DNA from: an uncultured Clostridium sp.
Lineage (GTDB): Bacteria > Bacillota > Clostridia > TANB77 > CAG-508
DNA: 43,875 bases
Reading direction: 5' to 3'
Assembly (NCBI GenBank): GCA_947064765.1
Contig: CAMSWH010000011.1
Coordinates: 1 to 43,875 of the forward strand
Under the pieces are notes generated by a model. That model was not told the origin of the DNA, did no database searches, and saw only the letters and a list, made by a program, of their open reading frames with translations. Within the stretch, counting starts at the first letter, position 1. Each line of letters opens with the position of its first letter. A program made the position numbers and the translations under genes. Shown here one piece after another: positions 24,070 through 32,982 of the stretch.

Positions 24070-25509
24070 TTATTTACTTAATTCTTCTAAGAATAATTTA
24101 TTTAACAATTGTGGATTTGCTTTTCCTTTTGTTTCCTTCATTGCCTGACCAACTAAGAAACCTAATGCTTTATCTTTTCCTGCTTTATAGTCTGAAACTG
24201 ATTGTGGATTTGCTTCTAATATTTTTACCACTATTTCTTTTATAGCACCCTCATCAGAAATTTGAACCCAGCCTTTTTCTTCAATTATTTTACTAGGCAT
24301 TTTTACTTCATTAAATAATTCTTCTAAAACTTTTTTTGCTATTGCAGAGCTTATTGTTCCTTTATCTATTAATGTTACAAGCTCACCTAATTCTTTACCT
24401 GTAAATTTTAAATTTTCTGGCTCTTCTTCTCTTTCATTTAGAATTCTTGCAATATCAGACATAATCATATTTCCAACTGTTTTTGGATTTTTTGATATTT
24501 CTGTTGCTTCTTCAAATATATCTGAATAATATTTTGAACCAGTTACAAAGTTGGCTGCTTTTTCTGTTAATTCATAATTCTCTTTGTATCTTTTCTTTCT
24601 ACTTTCTGGTAATTCTGGTAATTCTTTTCTAATATTTTCAATATATTCTTCAGATAATTTTATTGAAGCTAAATCTGGTTCTGGAAAATATCTATAATCT
24701 TGTGCATCTTCTTTATCTCTCATTGCAAATGTTCTTCCAGATACATCATCCCATCTTAAAGTTTCTTGAACTATTTTATTTCCATTTTCAATTTCTTCAA
24801 TTTGTCTATCTGCTTCATATTCTATTGCTCTTACTATACTTCTAAAAGAATTCATATTTTTCATTTCAGTTCTTGTTCCGAATTCTTGAGCACCTTTCTT
24901 TCTAACAGATACATTTACGTCTGCTCTCAAAGATCCTTGTTCCATTTTGCAATCTGAAATTTCAACATATTCAAATATTGATTTTAACTTTCTTAAATAT
25001 TTTTCTACTTCTTCACTACTCCTTAAATCTGGTTTAGAAACAACTTCTATTAATGGAACTCCTGCTCTATTTAAATCTACAAAACTTCCTCTTCCATATT
25101 CATCATGATTTAATTTTCCTGCATCTTCTTCTATATGTATTCTTTCAATTCTTATTTCTTTTTCTCCTGTCTCTGTTTCTATTGTTACATGTCCATCATA
25201 ACAAAGAGGTTTATCAAATTGCGAAATCTGGTATGATTTTGGTAAATCTGGATAAAAATAATTTTTTCTATCATTTTTGCTATTTCTTTCTATACTACAA
25301 TTTGTAGCAAGTCCTGCTTTTACAGCATATTCAACAACTTTCTCATTTAATACTGGAAGTGTTCCTGGCATAGCCATACATATTGGACAACAATGTGTAT
25401 TAGGTTCTCCACCAAATTCTGTTGAACATGAGCAAAATATTTTTGTTTTTGTAGAAAGTTCACAGTGAACTTCTAATCCTATTACTACTTCATAATCATC
25501 TCTTGCCAT
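24070..25509 (-). CDS. gatB: Asp/Glu-tRNA amidotransferase subunit B
   Basis: The 479-aa subunit binds the mischarged tRNA and activates its carboxyl group in GatCAB, which makes Gln-tRNA and/or Asn-tRNA in organisms lacking the direct synthetase. The N-terminal cradle has EVVIGLEVHCELSTKTKIFC, the zinc-type Cys residues CSCS and CCPIC, and HIEEDAGKL. The C-terminal helical and YqeY-like tail (about 330-479) ends NPQLLNKLFLEEL. Length is normal. Its ATG overlaps the gatA stop by one base (TAATG), so the two are translationally coupled. A terminator follows directly. Confidence 0.97.
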   Translation of the reverse strand: MARDDYEVVIGLEVHCELSTKTKIFCSCSTEFGGEPNTHCCPICMAMPGTLPVLNEKVVEYAVKAGLATNCSIERNSKNDRKNYFYPDLPKSYQISQFDKPLCYDGHVTIETETGEKEIRIERIHIEEDAGKLNHDEYGRGSFVDLNRAGVPLIEVVSKPDLRSSEEVEKYLRKLKSIFEYVEISDCKMEQGSLRADVNVSVRKKGAQEFGTRTEMKNMNSFRSIVRAIEYEADRQIEEIENGNKIVQETLRWDDVSGRTFAMRDKEDAQDYRYFPEPDLASIKLSEEYIENIRKELPELPESRKKRYKENYELTEKAANFVTGSKYYSDIFEEATEISKNPKTVGNMIMSDIARILNEREEEPENLKFTGKELGELVTLIDKGTISSAIAKKVLEELFNEVKMPSKIIEEKGWVQISDEGAIKEIVVKILEANPQSVSDYKAGKDKALGFLVGQAMKETKGKANPQLLNKLFLEELSK

Positions 25510-26984
25510 TAGTTATTACCTCCTTTAAAGCTTGGTTTATTTTCTCTAAAGTTTGTATTTTGCTCATATGTATATGCTGCTCTAAATATAGCTTCCTCAT
25601 TAAATGATTTTGCTATTAATTGGAAACTTATTGGTAATCCTTTGCTATCTAACCCACAAGGAACACTCATTCCTGGTAATCCACCAATATTTACTGGAAC
25701 AGTACAAATATCTGCTAAATACATTTCTATTGGATTTGCTGATTTTTCTCCTATTTTAAATGCTGTTGTTGGTGAAGTTGGTGTTAATAATAAATCATAT
25801 TTCTCAAATAGAGTATTATATCCATCTTTTATAATAGTTCTAAGTTTTTGAGCTTTTTTATAATAAGCATCATAGTATCCTGAAGATAATACATATGTAC
25901 CTAAAATAATTCTTCTTTTTACTTCTGGACCAAATCCTTCACTTCTTGAATTTTTATAAATATCTTTTAAATTATCAAAATTTTCTGTTCTATATCCGTA
26001 TCTAATTCCATCAAATCTTCCTAAGTTTGAACTAGCTTCTGCACAAGCCATTATATAATATGCTGCTGTTGCATATTTTCCAACATCTAATGAGCATTCT
26101 TCAACAATAGCTCCCATTTCTTCATATTTTTTAACTACTGCTAAAATTGATTGTTTTACTTCTTCATTTATACCTTCTCCAAAATATTCTTTTGGTAAAC
26201 CTATTTTCATTCCTTTTACATCATTTACTAAAGATTTAGTATAATCTTTCTTTTCTATATTCATTGATGTAGAATCCTTTTCATCATGACCTGAAATTAA
26301 ATTTAAAAGTATTGCTGAATCTGTAACATCTTTTGTTAAAGGTCCTATTTGATCAAGTGATGATGCATAAGCAATTAAACCATATCTTGAAACTAATCCA
26401 TATGTAGGTTTTAATCCTACTATACCACAAAGAGATGCTGGCTGACGTATACTTCCTCCAGTATCACTTCCTAAAGCCCATGGTGCCATGTTTGCTGCTA
26501 CAGCAGCTGCACTTCCTCCTGAACTTCCTCCTGGTACTCTATCTAAATCCCATGGATTATGTGTATTAAAAAATGCTGAAGACTCTGTTGAACTTCCCAT
26601 TGCAAACTCGTCCATATTCAATTTTCCAAGATATACTAAATCTTGCTCATTTAATTTATCTATAACTGTTGCATTATATGGTGCAACAAAGTTTTCTAAC
26701 ATTTTTGAACTACAAGTTGTTTTAGTTCCTGTTATACACATATTATCTTTTATCCCTATTGGAATACCTGCATATTTAGGTAAAGTTTTTCCAGATTTTC
26801 TATCTTCATCTATTTTTTTAGCTTTAGCCATAGCTTCATCTTCTAAAATAGAAATATAAGCTTTAACTTTTTCATCTTTTTCTTTTATTCTTTGAAAATA
26901 ACTTTTTGTTATCTCTTCTGAAGTTATTTCCCCTTTTTCAAGCTTTTCAGCAAGCTCATGAACTGTATATTCATAAAGTTCCAT
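25509..26984 (-). CDS. gatA: Asp/Glu-tRNA amidotransferase subunit A
   Basis: The 491-aa amidase-signature subunit releases ammonia from glutamine for GatB. The Ser-cisSer-Lys triad is visible: Lys in IPIGIKDN, the Ser/Gly-rich loop [13 protein letters not shown], and [13 protein letters not shown] with the nucleophile and cis-Ser. Length is normal. It follows the HAD nucleotidase gene by about 100 nt, a gap that contains two short GTCC/GGAC hairpins (27001-27041), and precedes gatB with a one-base overlap. An AGGGAGGAG ribosome binding site precedes the ATG. Confidence 0.97.
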   Translation of the reverse strand: MELYEYTVHELAEKLEKGEITSEEITKSYFQRIKEKDEKVKAYISILEDEAMAKAKKIDEDRKSGKTLPKYAGIPIGIKDNMCITGTKTTCSSKMLENFVAPYNATVIDKLNEQDLVYLGKLNMDEFAMGSSTESSAFFNTHNPWDLDRVPGGSSGGSAAAVAANMAPWALGSDTGGSIRQPASLCGIVGLKPTYGLVSRYGLIAYASSLDQIGPLTKDVTDSAILLNLISGHDEKDSTSMNIEKKDYTKSLVNDVKGMKIGLPKEYFGEGINEEVKQSILAVVKKYEEMGAIVEECSLDVGKYATAAYYIMACAEASSNLGRFDGIRYGYRTENFDNLKDIYKNSRSEGFGPEVKRRIILGTYVLSSGYYDAYYKKAQKLRTIIKDGYNTLFEKYDLLLTPTSPTTAFKIGEKSANPIEMYLADICTVPVNIGGLPGMSVPCGLDSKGLPISFQLIAKSFNEEAIFRAAYTYEQNTNFRENKPSFKGGNN

Positions 26985-27000
26985 ATTTTCTCCTCCCTAA

Positions 27001-27041
27001 TGTCCTTTTTAGGACGTTTATTTATGGACATTTTGTCCATT
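27001..27041. other. two short hairpins before gatA
   Basis: GTCCttttta-GGAC and ATGGACAttt-TGTCCAT lie in the gap between the HAD gene and gatA. They could mark mRNA processing or partial termination. The length and lack of specifier elements argue against a T-box. Confidence 0.4.
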
Positions 27042-27088
27042 TTTATACGTATGTTAACAGTTAAATTTGTATATTTAAAAATATATAA

Positions 27089-27676
27089 CTAATTTTTTTC
27101 TTTTAATTTCATATATAAATGTGGCCAAGAATAAATCCTTTCTATTTTACTATCTACTAATTCTTTATTTGTTCTTGAATCCATCAAATACGTTTTTATA
27201 CCAAGTTCTGAAACCATTTGGCAATTTTTAAAACTATCATCTATAAATACTTCTATATTTTCTTGCTTTGCCGCTATTACTTTATTTTCTGCATTTATAA
27301 TTAATTTATCACATGGAATATTATATTTTTCTATCCATTTCTTGGTTTCTTCTTCAACATCTAAATAATCTGGTTTCCATCTAGCAGTTATTAATACAAT
27401 TTTATTTCCCTCATCATGTATTTTTTTTAAATATTCAACAGCTAATGTTCTTGGTCTTACTTCAGTTATTACCTTTTCATAATATTCATTAAGAAAATCT
27501 ATATCTTCTCCATTTTCCCAACTTAATAAATATTGTGTATAAAAATGATGATTACAAAATCCATTTCTTAAAATTGGTTCTTTTTTTAATACATTAATTG
27601 AATACTCTTGTGCATAATTCATTAATACTTCATATGTATCTGTAATTGTATCATCTATATCTATACCTATTATCAT
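27089..27676 (-). CDS. HAD-family 5'(3')-deoxyribonucleotidase-like protein
   Basis: The 195-aa protein has the HAD motifs in order: DIDDTITD (nucleophile and acid Asp), ITAR (motif II Thr), a Lys region (DKLIINAENK) and IDDS (motif IV). The small helical cap and overall size fit the NT5C/5'(3')-deoxyribonucleotidase group that dephosphorylates nucleoside monophosphates, although relatives with unknown substrates exist. It sits between gatC and gatA on the same strand and is likely co-transcribed with them; no functional link to amidotransfer is known. Confidence 0.8.
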   Translation of the reverse strand: MIIGIDIDDTITDTYEVLMNYAQEYSINVLKKEPILRNGFCNHHFYTQYLLSWENGEDIDFLNEYYEKVITEVRPRTLAVEYLKKIHDEGNKIVLITARWKPDYLDVEEETKKWIEKYNIPCDKLIINAENKVIAAKQENIEVFIDDSFKNCQMVSELGIKTYLMDSRTNKELVDSKIERIYSWPHLYMKLKEKN

Positions 27677-27760
27677 ATATAAGCTCCTATTTAAATATAA
27701 AATATTTTCTATTTTATTTACTTCTATAAAAAATTAAATTTATACATATATAATTATTTT

Positions 27761-28048
27761 CTAATTTATTACTTTTGGTATTCTAAACATTCCTTCATCT
27801 TGACTTGGAGCATTTGAAAGTAGTAACTCTCTATTCTCAAAATTTACTATTTCATCTTTCCTTAATACATTGCTCTTTTCGTTAGCAGCAACAGTCTCAT
27901 TCATTCCATCTGTGTTTACATTATTAATCATATTAGCAAATTCTAATATCTCTTGCATATCTCCTGTATACTTTTCAATCTCTTCTTCTGATAAATTAAG
28001 AGAAGCAAGTTTTGCAATATGAATTATTTCTTCTTTACTAATTGCCAT
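27761..28048 (-). CDS. gatC: Asp/Glu-tRNA amidotransferase subunit C
   Basis: The 95-aa GatC stabilises the GatA-GatB interface. Family features are the KEEIIHIAKLASLNLSEEEI helix, FANMINNVNTDG and the C-terminal FRIPKVI. The track start at 28105 is wrong: the -35/-10 promoter lies inside that extension, and the GGGAGATG ribosome binding site precedes the ATG at 28048 (MAISKEEI). It heads the gatC-HAD-gatA-gatB unit. Confidence 0.93.
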   Translation of the reverse strand: MAISKEEIIHIAKLASLNLSEEEIEKYTGDMQEILEFANMINNVNTDGMNETVAANEKSNVLRKDEIVNFENRELLLSNAPSQDEGMFRIPKVIN

Positions 28049-28076
28049 AATTTCATCTCCCTTCACATAATGCATT

Positions 28077-28105
28077 ATTATATAATGAAATCTTAAAAAA
28101 TACAA
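28077..28105 (-). promoter_or_regulatory. promoter of the gat operon
   Basis: Minus-strand TTGTAT -35 (28105-28100), 17-nt spacer, TATAAT -10 (28082-28077). It predicts a leader of roughly 20-25 nt before gatC. Confidence 0.65.
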
Positions 28106-28148
28106 GAAAAAAAGTTCCTTTTATATTTTAAAATTGTTATCATTCGTA

Positions 28149-28177
28149 TTGACAGCAAAACTAATGTTTGTTAATAT
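28149..28177 (+). promoter_or_regulatory. promoter of the Nudix gene
   Basis: A perfect TTGACA (28149-28154), 17-nt spacer and TAATAT (28172-28177), about 40 nt before the start codon and divergent from the gat promoter. Confidence 0.65.
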
Positions 28178-28216
28178 ATTAAAGTAAATAAAAAAAAATT
28201 AATTTGGAGATATAAA

Positions 28217-28645
28217 ATGGCAAGATTAAAAATGAGAGTTGCAGTTCACTTACTTCTTGAAAAAGATAATAAATTTCTATTATTAAGAAGATATAATACT
28301 GGTTATGCAGATGGACAATATAGTGTTGTTGCAGGACATGTAGATGGAAATGAAACAATAATTTCTGCTATGCAAAGAGAAGCATTAGAAGAAGCTGGAA
28401 TAAATATAGATAAAAATGATTTAAAAATAGTTGAAGTTATGCATAGAAAGTCAGATGATGAAAGTATAGACTACTTTTTATATTCAAATAAATTTTCTGG
28501 TAATATTACTATAATGGAACCTAACAAATGTGATGAACTATCTTTTTATGAACTTGATAAATTTCCTAAAAATGTTCTACCATACATAAAATCTGCAATT
28601 GAAAACTATAAGAATAATGTGCAATTTATTGATTATGGCTTTTAA
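28217..28645 (+). CDS. Nudix hydrolase
   Basis: The 142-aa protein contains a complete Nudix box, GHVDGNETIISAMQREALEEAGI (G-x5-E-x7-REAxEEAGI), after an AVHLLLEKDNKFLLLRR strand pair. Nudix enzymes hydrolyse nucleoside diphosphates linked to another group, in the cytoplasm; the substrate here cannot be told. The RRYNTGYADGQYSVVAGHVD start recalls MutT-like proteins acting on small nucleotides. It has its own promoter and a GGAGAT ribosome binding site. The region after it carries the tandem dispersed element. Confidence 0.9.
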   Translation: MARLKMRVAVHLLLEKDNKFLLLRRYNTGYADGQYSVVAGHVDGNETIISAMQREALEEAGINIDKNDLKIVEVMHRKSDDESIDYFLYSNKFSGNITIMEPNKCDELSFYELDKFPKNVLPYIKSAIENYKNNVQFIDYGF

Positions 28646-28654
28646 TAATGTTTG

Positions 28655-28802
28655 CTCTAATTCGCACATCTAAAAAATGTACAAATATTGACGAATTCTT
28701 TATTTAATAGGAAATGTGGAGCATTTTCATATTAAAGAACAAAAGAGCCACTTTTTAAATTCCAAATATTTTAAATATATTTAAGTGGCTCGTCTTTGTT
28801 CG
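28655..28802. repeat. copies D of the dispersed element, with the 62-bp GAGCCACTT hairpin
   Basis: The order is TTCGCACA...TGTACAAATATTGACG (28661-28693), hairpin 1 (TTTAATAGGAAA with TTTTCATATTAAA, about 28701-28737), then a hairpin with arms GAGCCACTT and AAGTGGCTC and outer GAACAAA/TTTGTTC ends (28737-28802). The last part matches 34474-34540 with one substitution and one indel. Confidence 0.8.
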
Positions 28803-28918
28803 AGGCGCCAATTTTACAAAGTAAAATTGTGTGCAAATTTTGCCGAAGGCTTTATATTATAGGAATTGCGGAGCAATTTCCTATAATATAAAAATAGAGA
28901 TGAATAAAATCATCTCCA
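28803..28918. repeat. copy E of the dispersed element with bidirectional terminator
   Basis: Stem CAATTTTAC/GTAAAATTG, motif TGTGCAAATTTTGCCGAAGG, hairpin 1 (TATATTATAGG...CCTATAATATA, 28853-28890), then the terminator GAGATGA/TCATCTC (28897-28917) with T runs on both sides. The terminator serves the minus-strand gene ending at 28949. With copy D it fills the 303-nt gap. Confidence 0.75.
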
Positions 28919-28948
28919 TTTTTTTCATCATTATTTTAAATCTAAATT

Positions 28949-29620
28949 TTAGTATATTCCTATTCTTCCTAAAATTACTAAAACAAATGCTGCCACTAAT
29001 TTAATAATAGCATATTTCTTTATGAAACTACTATCATCATTTTCTTCAAATAAATCTTTCATACCAAAATATGTAAGAACTAATGAAGCTGCTGATAATG
29101 CTGTAGATATTGGTCCAGATATAATTGTTATTCCTGATACTAATATTTCTATAATATCTATAACATGATTAATTACTACTGGTACACTTGTTACTACTAA
29201 AGTAGATATAACTGTTGTTAAAGATTTTTTACTATTTTTATTCATAATTAAAATTACAAGTGCTGGAACTACTATATAGAAAATAGGATTTAATATTGAT
29301 GCAACAAAATCTAATATGTTATCTCCTATTCCTGAGTATTTACCATATTTAATTAATGATATTAACTCATATACTACTGAAGCTGCTATAAATATTATCA
29401 TTATCATAATAGCTTTTTTTAGTACATTTTCCTCACCTGATGCAACTTTTCTTACTGCTTCAAAAGGCTCTGAAAACATTTCTTTTAAGAATCCTTTTGT
29501 TTCTTCTGTGTCTTTCTTAAAGTCAACATTTTTGATTGTGTCTTTAACTTGATTCACAGTTTCTTTTGTTTCATTTTTTAGTTTTTCTGTATCAACAGAA
29601 AATTTTTCGTCTTCTGACAT
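28949..29620 (-). CDS. multi-pass membrane protein, possibly Yip1-like
   Basis: The 223-aa protein has a soluble amphipathic N-terminus rich in Lys/Glu/Thr (1-65, with repeated KET/KDT elements) and about five hydrophobic helices (about 70-90, 105-125, 136-155, 165-190, 203-222). It resembles Yip1-domain or similar five-helix proteins in layout, but no diagnostic motif allows a firm call. It lies 25 nt downstream of the TM2 gene and is likely co-transcribed with it. It ends before the tandem dispersed element. Function unknown. Confidence 0.6.
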   Translation of the reverse strand: MSEDEKFSVDTEKLKNETKETVNQVKDTIKNVDFKKDTEETKGFLKEMFSEPFEAVRKVASGEENVLKKAIMIMIIFIAASVVYELISLIKYGKYSGIGDNILDFVASILNPIFYIVVPALVILIMNKNSKKSLTTVISTLVVTSVPVVINHVIDIIEILVSGITIISGPISTALSAASLVLTYFGMKDLFEENDDSSFIKKYAIIKLVAAFVLVILGRIGIY

Positions 29621-29645
29621 TTTAAAATCCCCCTAAATATATTTT

Positions 29646-29951
29646 TTATTGATTTACTTTGTCGTCGCAAATACATTTTCCATAACAATCTGAAAATTGT
29701 TTAAATGATATAACTACAAAATCATTTACTACCAATGCTGTCATAGCTATAAAACACATTAGACCTATTTTAACATTTAGTGCTAACATTAAACATGACA
29801 CTATTGTTCCATATAGCATTAAAAATCCTGATCCCAATTTTCCAGCATATAGACGGTGCACTCCAAAGAATCCTAAAAACCAACATAATATTAAAGTTGT
29901 AAATCTATTTTTCGTACTAACTTCTACTCCATCTTCTAATTCTTCTTTCAT
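29646..29951 (-). CDS. TM2-domain membrane protein
   Basis: The 101-aa protein has the TM2 domain: CWFLGFFGVHRLYAGKLGSGFLML, two helices joined by a short loop, followed by a third hydrophobic stretch. The tail has three Cys (DCYGKCICDD) that might bind metal or form disulphides. TM2 proteins are widespread and functionally undefined. It is first in a two-gene unit with the multi-pass protein, with an AGGAGAAAT ribosome binding site. Confidence 0.85.
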   Translation of the reverse strand: MKEELEDGVEVSTKNRFTTLILCWFLGFFGVHRLYAGKLGSGFLMLYGTIVSCLMLALNVKIGLMCFIAMTALVVNDFVVISFKQFSDCYGKCICDDKVNQ

Positions 29952-30073
29952 TTTATTTCTCCTTTGAATAAAATATAACTATCTAACATATTTTTATATT
30001 AAATGACATTTTTTGTCAATAAGATTAGAGCAGATGTTACACAAATGATAAAAACTTTGTACTAACAAAAAAT

Positions 30074-30117
30074 ACACCTCTAAATATTAAATATATCTAT
30101 CTAATATTTAGAAGTGT
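30074..30117 (-). terminator. adhE terminator
   Basis: Arms ACACCTCTAAATATTA and TAATATTTAGAAGTGT (one G-U type mismatch), followed on the minus strand by a T run (TATTTTTTG). Confidence 0.75.
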
Positions 30118-30146
30118 ACTAATTTATCTATAAAAACTTTATTTTA

Positions 30147-32759
30147 CTAAAATTTTATTTCATTTCCATAGTATGCATCTAATAAAATTTGTTTAATTTC
30201 TGATACTAATGGAACTCTTGGATTTACTCCTGTACATTGATCTTCAAAAGCTCTGTCAGCTAATAAGTCAACCTTTGATAAGAATTCTTGCTCATCAATT
30301 CCACAATCTTTAAGTGATTTTTCTTCCCCTAATTTTTCATTTAATTCTAAAACTGCTTTTACTAAAGAATTTACACCTTCTTCTGGAGTTTTAGCTGGTA
30401 ATCCTAATCTTTTAGCAAGATTTGCATATCTTTCATCTGCAATATAATGTTCATATTTAGGCCATGAAACCATTTTTGTTGGAGCTGTTCCATTATATTT
30501 TATTACATATGGTAAAATTATCGCATTTGCTTTACCATGAGGAATATGGAACTCTCCTCCTAATTTATGTGCTATAGAATGGTTTACTCCTAAGAAAGCA
30601 TTTGTAAATGCCATACCAGCAATACAACTTGCATTATGCATTTTTTCTCTTGCTACTCTGTTGCTTCCATCTTCATATGCTTTTGGTAAATTTTCAAATA
30701 CTAATTCTATAGCTTTTTCTGCTAATCCATCTGTATAATCAGATGCCATTACTGAAACATAAGCTTCTAAAGCATGTGTTAATACGTCCATACCTGTATC
30801 CGCTGTTAATTTTTTAGGTAATGTCATAACTAATTCTGGATCTACTATTGCAACATCTGGTGTTAATTCATAGTCAGCTAAAGGATATTTCATATTTTTC
30901 TCTTTATCTGATATAACTGCAAATGATGTTACTTCAGAACCTGTTCCTGATGTAGTTGGTATAGAAACCATTTTACATTTTGAACCAAGTTTAGGAAATT
31001 TATAAGTTCTTTTTCTTATATCCATGAATTTTAATTTTAATCCTTCTACATCTGCATCTGGGTGTTCATAGAATAACCACATACCTTTAGCAGCATCCAT
31101 TGCACTACCACCACCAAGAGCGATAATAACATCTGGTTTAAAATTATTCATAGCAGCAACACCTTTTTTAATTGTTGTAAATGATGGATCTGGCTCTACT
31201 TCTGAGAATATTTCTGCATGAACATAACTTTCTCTATTTCTTAAGTGATATAATATTTTATCAACATATCCAAATTGAACCATTGAAGGATCTGTTACTA
31301 TAAATGCTTTTGAAATATCTGGCATTTTTTCTAAGTATGATATAGATCCAGATTCAAAGAATATTTTTTCAGGAACTTTAAACCATTGCATATTAACCCT
31401 CCTTTTTGCAACTCTTTTTACATTTATTAAATTAACTGAAGATACATTTGATGTAGTTGAGTTTCCTCCAAAAGTACCACATCCTAGAGTTAATGATGGT
31501 ATGTTTGTATTATATATATCTCCTATAGCTCCATGTGTTGATGGAGAATTTACTATAATTCTTCCTGTTTTTACTGTTTCAGAGAATTTTAAAATTGTAT
31601 CTTTATCTTCAGAGTGAATAACTGCTGAATGCCCCATTCCTCCGAATTTTATTAATCTATCTGCTAAATCAACTCCTTCTTTAGCATCTTTTACTTTATA
31701 ATATGCAAGTACAGGACTTAATTTTTCTTTTGAAAATGGGTGTTCATCACCTACTCCATCTTCTCTAACTACAATAACTTTTGTACTTTCTGGAACTTCA
31801 AAACCTGCCCATTTTGCAATTGTAGCTGGACTTTGTCCTGCTATAGCTCCATTTAATTTGTTTCCATGCTCACTATCAAACATAGTAGCTTGTAATTTTG
31901 CTTTTTCTTCATTATTTACAAAATAACAATCTAAATTTTTCATTTCTTTTTCAAATTCTTTTGAAATTTCATTATCAACTATAACTGCTTGTTCTGAAGC
32001 ACATATCATACCATTATCAAAAGATTTAGACATAACTAAATCTGTTACTGATGTTTTTAATTTTGCTGTTTTATCTATATAACAAGGTACGTTACCTGGT
32101 CCAACTCCTAATGCTGGTTTTCCACTTGAATATGCTGCTTTAACCATTCCTGAACCACCTGTTGCAAGTATTAAGTCAACTCCTGGATGGTTCATTAATA
32201 AACTTGTTGCTAAAACTGATGGCTTATCAATCCATAATATACAATCTTCTGGTGCTCCTTCTGAAACTGCCGCCTTTCTAACAATTTCGGCTGCCTCTCT
32301 ACTACAATTTTGTGCAGATGGATGGAATCCAAAAATTATAACATTTCTTGTTTTTGCTGAAATCATTGATTTGAATAATACTGTCGCTGTTGGGTTTGTA
32401 ACTGGTGTTACTCCTGCTATTACTCCTATTGGTTCTGCAATTAAAGAATAACCTTCTTCTTCATTTTCAGCAATTATACCAACTGTTTTATCTTTTTTGA
32501 TATTATGATATACATATTCACTAGCAAACATATTCTTTGTTATTTTATCTTCATAAATTCCTCTTCCTGTTTCTTCTACTGCCATTTTAGCTAGTTTCAT
32601 ATGATTGTCAAGTCCAGCCATAGACATTTTCTTTACAATTCTATCAATTTGTTCTTGATTTAATTTTTTATATTCTTCTGATGCTTTTCTTGCTCTTTCA
32701 ACTAAGCCATTAATCATTTGTTCAATTTCAAGTTTCTCTTCCTCTGTTACTTCTGCCAT
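30147..32759 (-). CDS. adhE: bifunctional acetaldehyde-CoA/alcohol dehydrogenase
   Basis: The 870-aa fusion enzyme reduces acetyl-CoA to ethanol via acetaldehyde with NADH, the main electron sink of fermentation. The N-terminal aldehyde dehydrogenase domain (about 1-440) has GVIAGVTPVTNPT, GGSGMVKAAYSSGKPALGVG and the catalytic Cys in SFDNGMICASEQ. The C-terminal iron-type alcohol dehydrogenase domain (about 455-870) has GGGSAMDAAK, TGSEVTSFAV, DVLTHALEAYVS and the metal His residues in NHSIAHKLGGEFHIPHG. Length is typical. It is a single-gene unit between its promoter (32793-32821) and terminator. No Rex-type TTGTTAA dyad is apparent upstream, although NADH-responsive control is usual for such genes. 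Confidence 0.97.
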   Translation of the reverse strand: MAEVTEEEKLEIEQMINGLVERARKASEEYKKLNQEQIDRIVKKMSMAGLDNHMKLAKMAVEETGRGIYEDKITKNMFASEYVYHNIKKDKTVGIIAENEEEGYSLIAEPIGVIAGVTPVTNPTATVLFKSMISAKTRNVIIFGFHPSAQNCSREAAEIVRKAAVSEGAPEDCILWIDKPSVLATSLLMNHPGVDLILATGGSGMVKAAYSSGKPALGVGPGNVPCYIDKTAKLKTSVTDLVMSKSFDNGMICASEQAVIVDNEISKEFEKEMKNLDCYFVNNEEKAKLQATMFDSEHGNKLNGAIAGQSPATIAKWAGFEVPESTKVIVVREDGVGDEHPFSKEKLSPVLAYYKVKDAKEGVDLADRLIKFGGMGHSAVIHSEDKDTILKFSETVKTGRIIVNSPSTHGAIGDIYNTNIPSLTLGCGTFGGNSTTSNVSSVNLINVKRVAKRRVNMQWFKVPEKIFFESGSISYLEKMPDISKAFIVTDPSMVQFGYVDKILYHLRNRESYVHAEIFSEVEPDPSFTTIKKGVAAMNNFKPDVIIALGGGSAMDAAKGMWLFYEHPDADVEGLKLKFMDIRKRTYKFPKLGSKCKMVSIPTTSGTGSEVTSFAVISDKEKNMKYPLADYELTPDVAIVDPELVMTLPKKLTADTGMDVLTHALEAYVSVMASDYTDGLAEKAIELVFENLPKAYEDGSNRVAREKMHNASCIAGMAFTNAFLGVNHSIAHKLGGEFHIPHGKANAIILPYVIKYNGTAPTKMVSWPKYEHYIADERYANLAKRLGLPAKTPEEGVNSLVKAVLELNEKLGEEKSLKDCGIDEQEFLSKVDLLADRAFEDQCTGVNPRVPLVSEIKQILLDAYYGNEIKF

Positions 32760-32792
32760 ACGTAACCTCCTTAATTAAAATTCTCATAAATT

Positions 32793-32821
32793 AGTATACA
32801 TTTAATTTGATACAAATTCAA
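32793..32821 (-). promoter_or_regulatory. adhE promoter
   Basis: Minus-strand TTGAAT (32821-32816), 17-nt spacer, TATACT (32798-32793), followed by a short leader and a strong AAGGAGGT ribosome binding site. Confidence 0.6.
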
Positions 32822-32951
32822 GTTATTTATACTAAAAAGAATTATAAAATCCTTCTTAAATTTAAAAATTATTTTGTTTTTAGGCAAAAAGGCAGATTTT
32901 AATGTTTTTTAATCTACTTAATTATATAGTTAATTTTCATATACATACAAA

Positions 32952-32980
32952 AAAGCTTAGATAAAATATCTAAGCTTTTT
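32952..32980. terminator. terminator of the M23 peptidase gene
   Basis: AAAAAGCTTAGAT and ATCTAAGCTTTTT form a perfect stem around a short loop, with A and T runs on the two sides, directly after the stop at 32983. Confidence 0.85.
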
Positions 32981-32982
32981 TA

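Noticed and set aside
26985-27060. T-box or other riboswitch before gatA
   Set aside because: Only two short hairpins are present; the region is far too short and lacks the conserved T-box sequence. None was found before proS either.
32760-32900. Rex operator before adhE
   Set aside because: I looked for TTGTTAA-N4-TTAACAA-like dyads and found no convincing match.
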